Positions 60,412-64,000 of a DNA stretch of 64,000 nucleotides are shown here, piece after piece (positions within the stretch are counted from its first letter, which is position 1; each line of letters begins with the position of its first letter). The DNA comes from Lagopus muta (lineage: Eukaryota > Chordata > Aves > Galliformes > Phasianidae): assembly GCF_023343835.1 (NCBI RefSeq), contig NC_064433.1, forward strand, positions 185,769,777-185,833,776. The letters run 5' to 3'. The notes beneath the pieces are model-generated. The model saw only the letters and a list, made by a program, of their open reading frames with translations. It made no database searches and was not told where the DNA came from. The position numbers and the translations under genes are program-made.

Positions 60412-63259
60412 TCGGGCAGCTCTGTGACAGGCAAAGAGGGCAGGCAAGCTGCTGCCTTCTTTCTCCTCCTTTCTCTCCCCCTCCTCTTTCTCCCCTCGGC
60501 ACCAGGGCTGCCTCTAGCTTCGGTGATCCTCAGCTCATGTCCTGCCTAGGAAGCTGCAACCCGGAGATGAGAATGGGAGGATTTTCTGAGCACAGCAAAC
60601 CGCCCCACAAGACAGTCTGTGTATCAGAACAAAGGCTGTGCAGCAAGCAGTGCTTAACTATTATTTTTAAAACCATTTTCTACTAATTATCAGGACTTTC
60701 TGCTTTTGAAAGTTCCTGTTTCAAGCTGAAACCACAATCCGTGGAAGTGACTGCAAGATGAAACGGAGGAAGGGAAAATTACTTTCTCTTTACTGAGGAA
60801 GCATTGAATCGCTCCTCTTTGTAATCTGTGGTTATGTTGGCAAGCAATAAATACTTAAATTAGCCAATGGGGACACTTCCAGATGTCACTTTCCAATTTA
60901 GATACGTTGCCAAAGGATTTCCTACATCCTTTAGCTTTTTACATTTTGGACTACGAGGTCCCTAGGATCTAGTTTTGACAGTCTAATTCTACCAAATCCA
61001 TCAGTATTTCGTGGGAAAGGATGCAGCCTCAGCCCAGGGAAAAGCCAATTCTTTTTGTGGAAACTTACCCTGGCTCTGTATCTCTCTCCCTGCCACTGAA
61101 GCCAAGGCAGATCTTTCTGGAACTGAGGGCCTGCCCACGAGACAGCTTCTCAGGATGAAGGCAGGAAAGCTTTTCTGGGAACCCAGACATGCACACTGTT
61201 CTTACTGCTCGATCCCAAAGGTCCAAAGGAGATAGATCCTGTGAAAGAAACGGCAGTGCTCCAAGTATCAAGTATCCAAGTGCTTCAAATGTCTCAGACT
61301 GTACCGAGAGGAAAATAATCAGAAATAGCTGGAAAGGCTGCTTAGCATCCCAGTCACAACAGGAAGGGCCTTTCAAGAAGGCCTGAGATACAGAAGAGTT
61401 GCAAGACTTGGGGATTCTATTCCACTCAAAGCCATGAACTTGAGCATGCGGCCACATGGCTGGATGTCTTTGTTCAAACAATAAGCAAGAACAATAAGCA
61501 AGTCCAGTTTTCTTATTTTTTTTTCCTGTCGTTTCCCAGCTGCTCATAAACTATCACCAATCCTGAACAGCAAGGTCTTTCCACGCCATCTCACTTGACA
61601 TACACAAGCCAGATGGATTTCTACCTTCAGAAAATATAACAAATGAGCATATCGGTGTATTATTGGCATTTATATAGCACCACAGGTGTGGGATTGGCAC
61701 ATAATAGACAGCAAAGTGACAAGGGCTTTTGGGGATTAATGCCTAAATTAGATCTCACATGATGGTAACATCAGTGGAGGAAGAAGGTAAGAATAGTAAC
61801 AATGAGACAGTACGAAATACATTTATTTCTGTATCTTTCTATATCTTCACAATATCAGATATACAGAGACTGAATCAGGCATCTTGTGTTTAATACAGCA
61901 GTAACCCAGTGGATTCTACAGTTTAAGACAAAGTTCTAATACTATTAGTTGTTAGCTGTGGTATGCTCTTAGACTCCATGGTTTGGCCACATGCAGAGTA
62001 CCTTATGTTTCATTTAAATACAAGCATACCACAGTATGAATCTGTGCCTCCAATAATCTTGGTGTGCTGTGGAGGCCAGTTCAAGGAGTGGCATTACTAC
62101 CTAACTTTTTTTGCTGGCTCTCTCCTGGATCACATCTACTATATATAGAATTAAAATCACTTGCTGATATGCTGCAAGAGTATACATTAGCTATCCCATT
62201 ATCCCATCTACGCACTTGGCAGGAAGATGAGAAGAATGACATCTAAAGGCCAAATCCATTCATGATGGAGAAACAGGAGTTTACGCTTGATCACAGAACT
62301 TGTAGATGCTGCTATCTTCCCTTCTGGAAGGGGGAACAGGGTGCAGAAACATAGATGATTCTTACAGAGCGTGCAGAGGCAGTGGCTTGAACTGTTTCTC
62401 AAGAGAAGGGAAAGGGAATGATGCCTCCTGTACCCACTTTCATTCGCCTCGTTGCCTAAGCTGGAAGAGGGGGCTCTCTTTAGTATTTTTTGCTGCTCAT
62501 TTTCTTGTCCCCCTCATCCCAGTCATTTTCTATTTCTTTAATTCCCTTACTTTCTCTTCCTTGCTCATACTACCAATTCTAAAGTATGCAGCATAAGAAA
62601 TGCAGCCTGTGTCCTGCACATTTGCTACTTCCTGATACATGCCCTGAGTAGCCCACAAGAGATGTTACTAAATCACAAAGCCAAAGTTGTACTGGCATGT
62701 CTTGACTATGCTAAAACATCTAAGAATAACTGAAGCCAGAGAAAAATGAGCCTGACATATGAGACCTGAAATACAGCATGCCTGGAATGGAAAATCACAT
62801 CTATGAGGAGGCAGAAGAAGCTGCTCCAAACAGAAATGCATGGATCTCACTGAGCATCTTATTTAGCAGTCAAGGAATGCTCAACTGCAATTTCAAGTCA
62901 ACAGATCCCTTCTGACTCTGCCAGTTTCTCAGTCTCCCCAGAGTTCTCTCTCTCATGGCCTCTGCAATCTGTCTGACTGCTAGATTAAAAGGGCAGCAGA
63001 TTTTGATGCCTTGAGTTGGAGACTGCTATCTTGAACTTCAGAAGTCCCTAATCAGATTCCAGATAAAGTTTACATTACTGGCAGCTAAGTTCAGCTTGCA
63101 GACTTTGAGCCTTTCTTCTACAAGGGGAATAAACCAAGTGAGATAGAAAGAGTAAAGAACTGCACATTAAGCATAAACCGAAAGCAACCGAATGGTGTCT
63201 ACAAAAAGTCTTTCAAGAAACATGAAGAACAGTAGGCATCAACTGAAGCAACAGCTTTT
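60412..63259 (-). other. NAALAD2 5' UTR/promoter side and upstream intergenic DNA
   Basis: The first 150 bp upstream are C/T-rich on the + strand. A CCATTGG (CCAAT-type) site lies near 60863-60869, with an AT-rich TATTTATT-like stretch nearby. The transcription start cannot be placed. Further out, open frames such as 61065-61547 (-) match nothing I recognise. Confidence 0.4.
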
Positions 63260-63460
63260 CTTCATTACAGAATGAAGCACTGGTACATGCTGCACAGACT
63301 GGTTTTGCAGTCTCTGTCCTAGGAGTTCTTTAAGACCAGACTAGACGAAGCCCTGTGCAACCTGATCTGCCCTCAGAGCTGATCCTGCATTGAACAGCAA
63401 CTTGCACTACAGTCCTCTGATGTATCTTCCAGCCTGAATTACCCTACAATCCTCTGATTG
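63260..63460 (+). repeat. eroded CR1-like 3' fragment
   Basis: Reads GAATGAAGCACTGGTACATG, then TTTAAGACCAGACTAGACGA and CCTGATCTGCCCTCAGAGCT, like a CR1 ORF2 end with many changes. Confidence 0.55.
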
Positions 63461-64000
63461 AATGATGTTGCTCTATGCATTGCAGTCCCCTACCCTCAGG
63501 ACCTGCTGTGAGTCACATGAAAGAATGACACACACGGACAGCAGCTGTTTAGAGTTGTCTACTCTGCTCCACCACACCACTGTCTGTGATCCAGCTGCAA
63601 ATTTCAACCAGCTTACATACAGAGAGACAAGCACAGGTCCAGTCTCAAAGAACTTGACTACCAGGGACTGCTCGAACATTGACATCAAGGATTAATTTTA
63701 ATACAAGTATAGGTTCTACTTTTCCAATACATTCATTTCATTTGCTATACAGTGCACAGTATGGTCACATGGAGTTCTTTGGAAAATCTTTACAGCATTC
63801 AGTTTAATGACATATGAGAAGATGTACTTTATTTATAAAAAAAACTTTTTTTTTTTTTGTTTCTCTTAATAATGCCAGAGGTTCCCCCCTCTGCTTACTT
63901 AACACTTTTAAAACTCCTGACTTCTATTTAAGTCAGCTGCTTCTGCATTTAAATCAATGACATAATGAATTTGTCTGCTGTAAACATCAAAAATGAGTGT
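63461..64000. other. intergenic sequence, nothing recognised
   Basis: No gene recognised. A T run lies near 63847-63859. Confidence 0.45.

Overview
The window is nuclear DNA from a bird. It carries two vertebrate protein-coding genes with many short exons, and its dispersed repeats are almost all CR1 LINE fragments ending in the bird-typical 8-bp tail units (ATTCTGTG-like). The CR1 load and the tight introns fit a galliform-like bird, but the species is inference. No bacterial, plasmid, phage or CRISPR feature was seen.

Layout. 1-7.8 kb is intergenic and repeat-rich; it includes a young, 5'-truncated CR1 with a 486-codon reverse-transcriptase ORF (copy A). 7.8-8.35 kb is a CpG island and promoter. 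8126-20580 (+) is CHORDC1 (CHP-1/morgana), an HSP90 co-chaperone: 11 coding exons, 331 residues, reading frame closed from ATG to stop. About 20.6-21.6 kb is its 3' UTR with several poly(A) signals. 21.6-30.8 kb is intergenic with CR1 remnants. 30794-60411 (-) is NAALAD2, a membrane zinc peptidase of the glutamate carboxypeptidase II family: 19 coding exons, 740 residues, every metal ligand and the catalytic glutamate present. Its introns hold many CR1 pieces, including a 2-kb antisense CR1 (copy B) with a 663-codon ORF in the last intron. 60.4-64 kb is the NAALAD2 upstream region, with no further gene recognised.

The two genes are arranged tail to tail (convergent), the neighbourhood I recall for mammals, and nothing suggests they work in one pathway. 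The most interesting points are a perfect five-unit heat-shock element about 115 bp upstream of the CHORDC1 ATG; a 26-bp-arm hairpin 48 nt before CHORDC1 exon 4; two CR1 copies about 98% identical by eye with long open RT frames; and an unnamed repeat present twice within NAALAD2. I did not find a wholly new multi-gene system.
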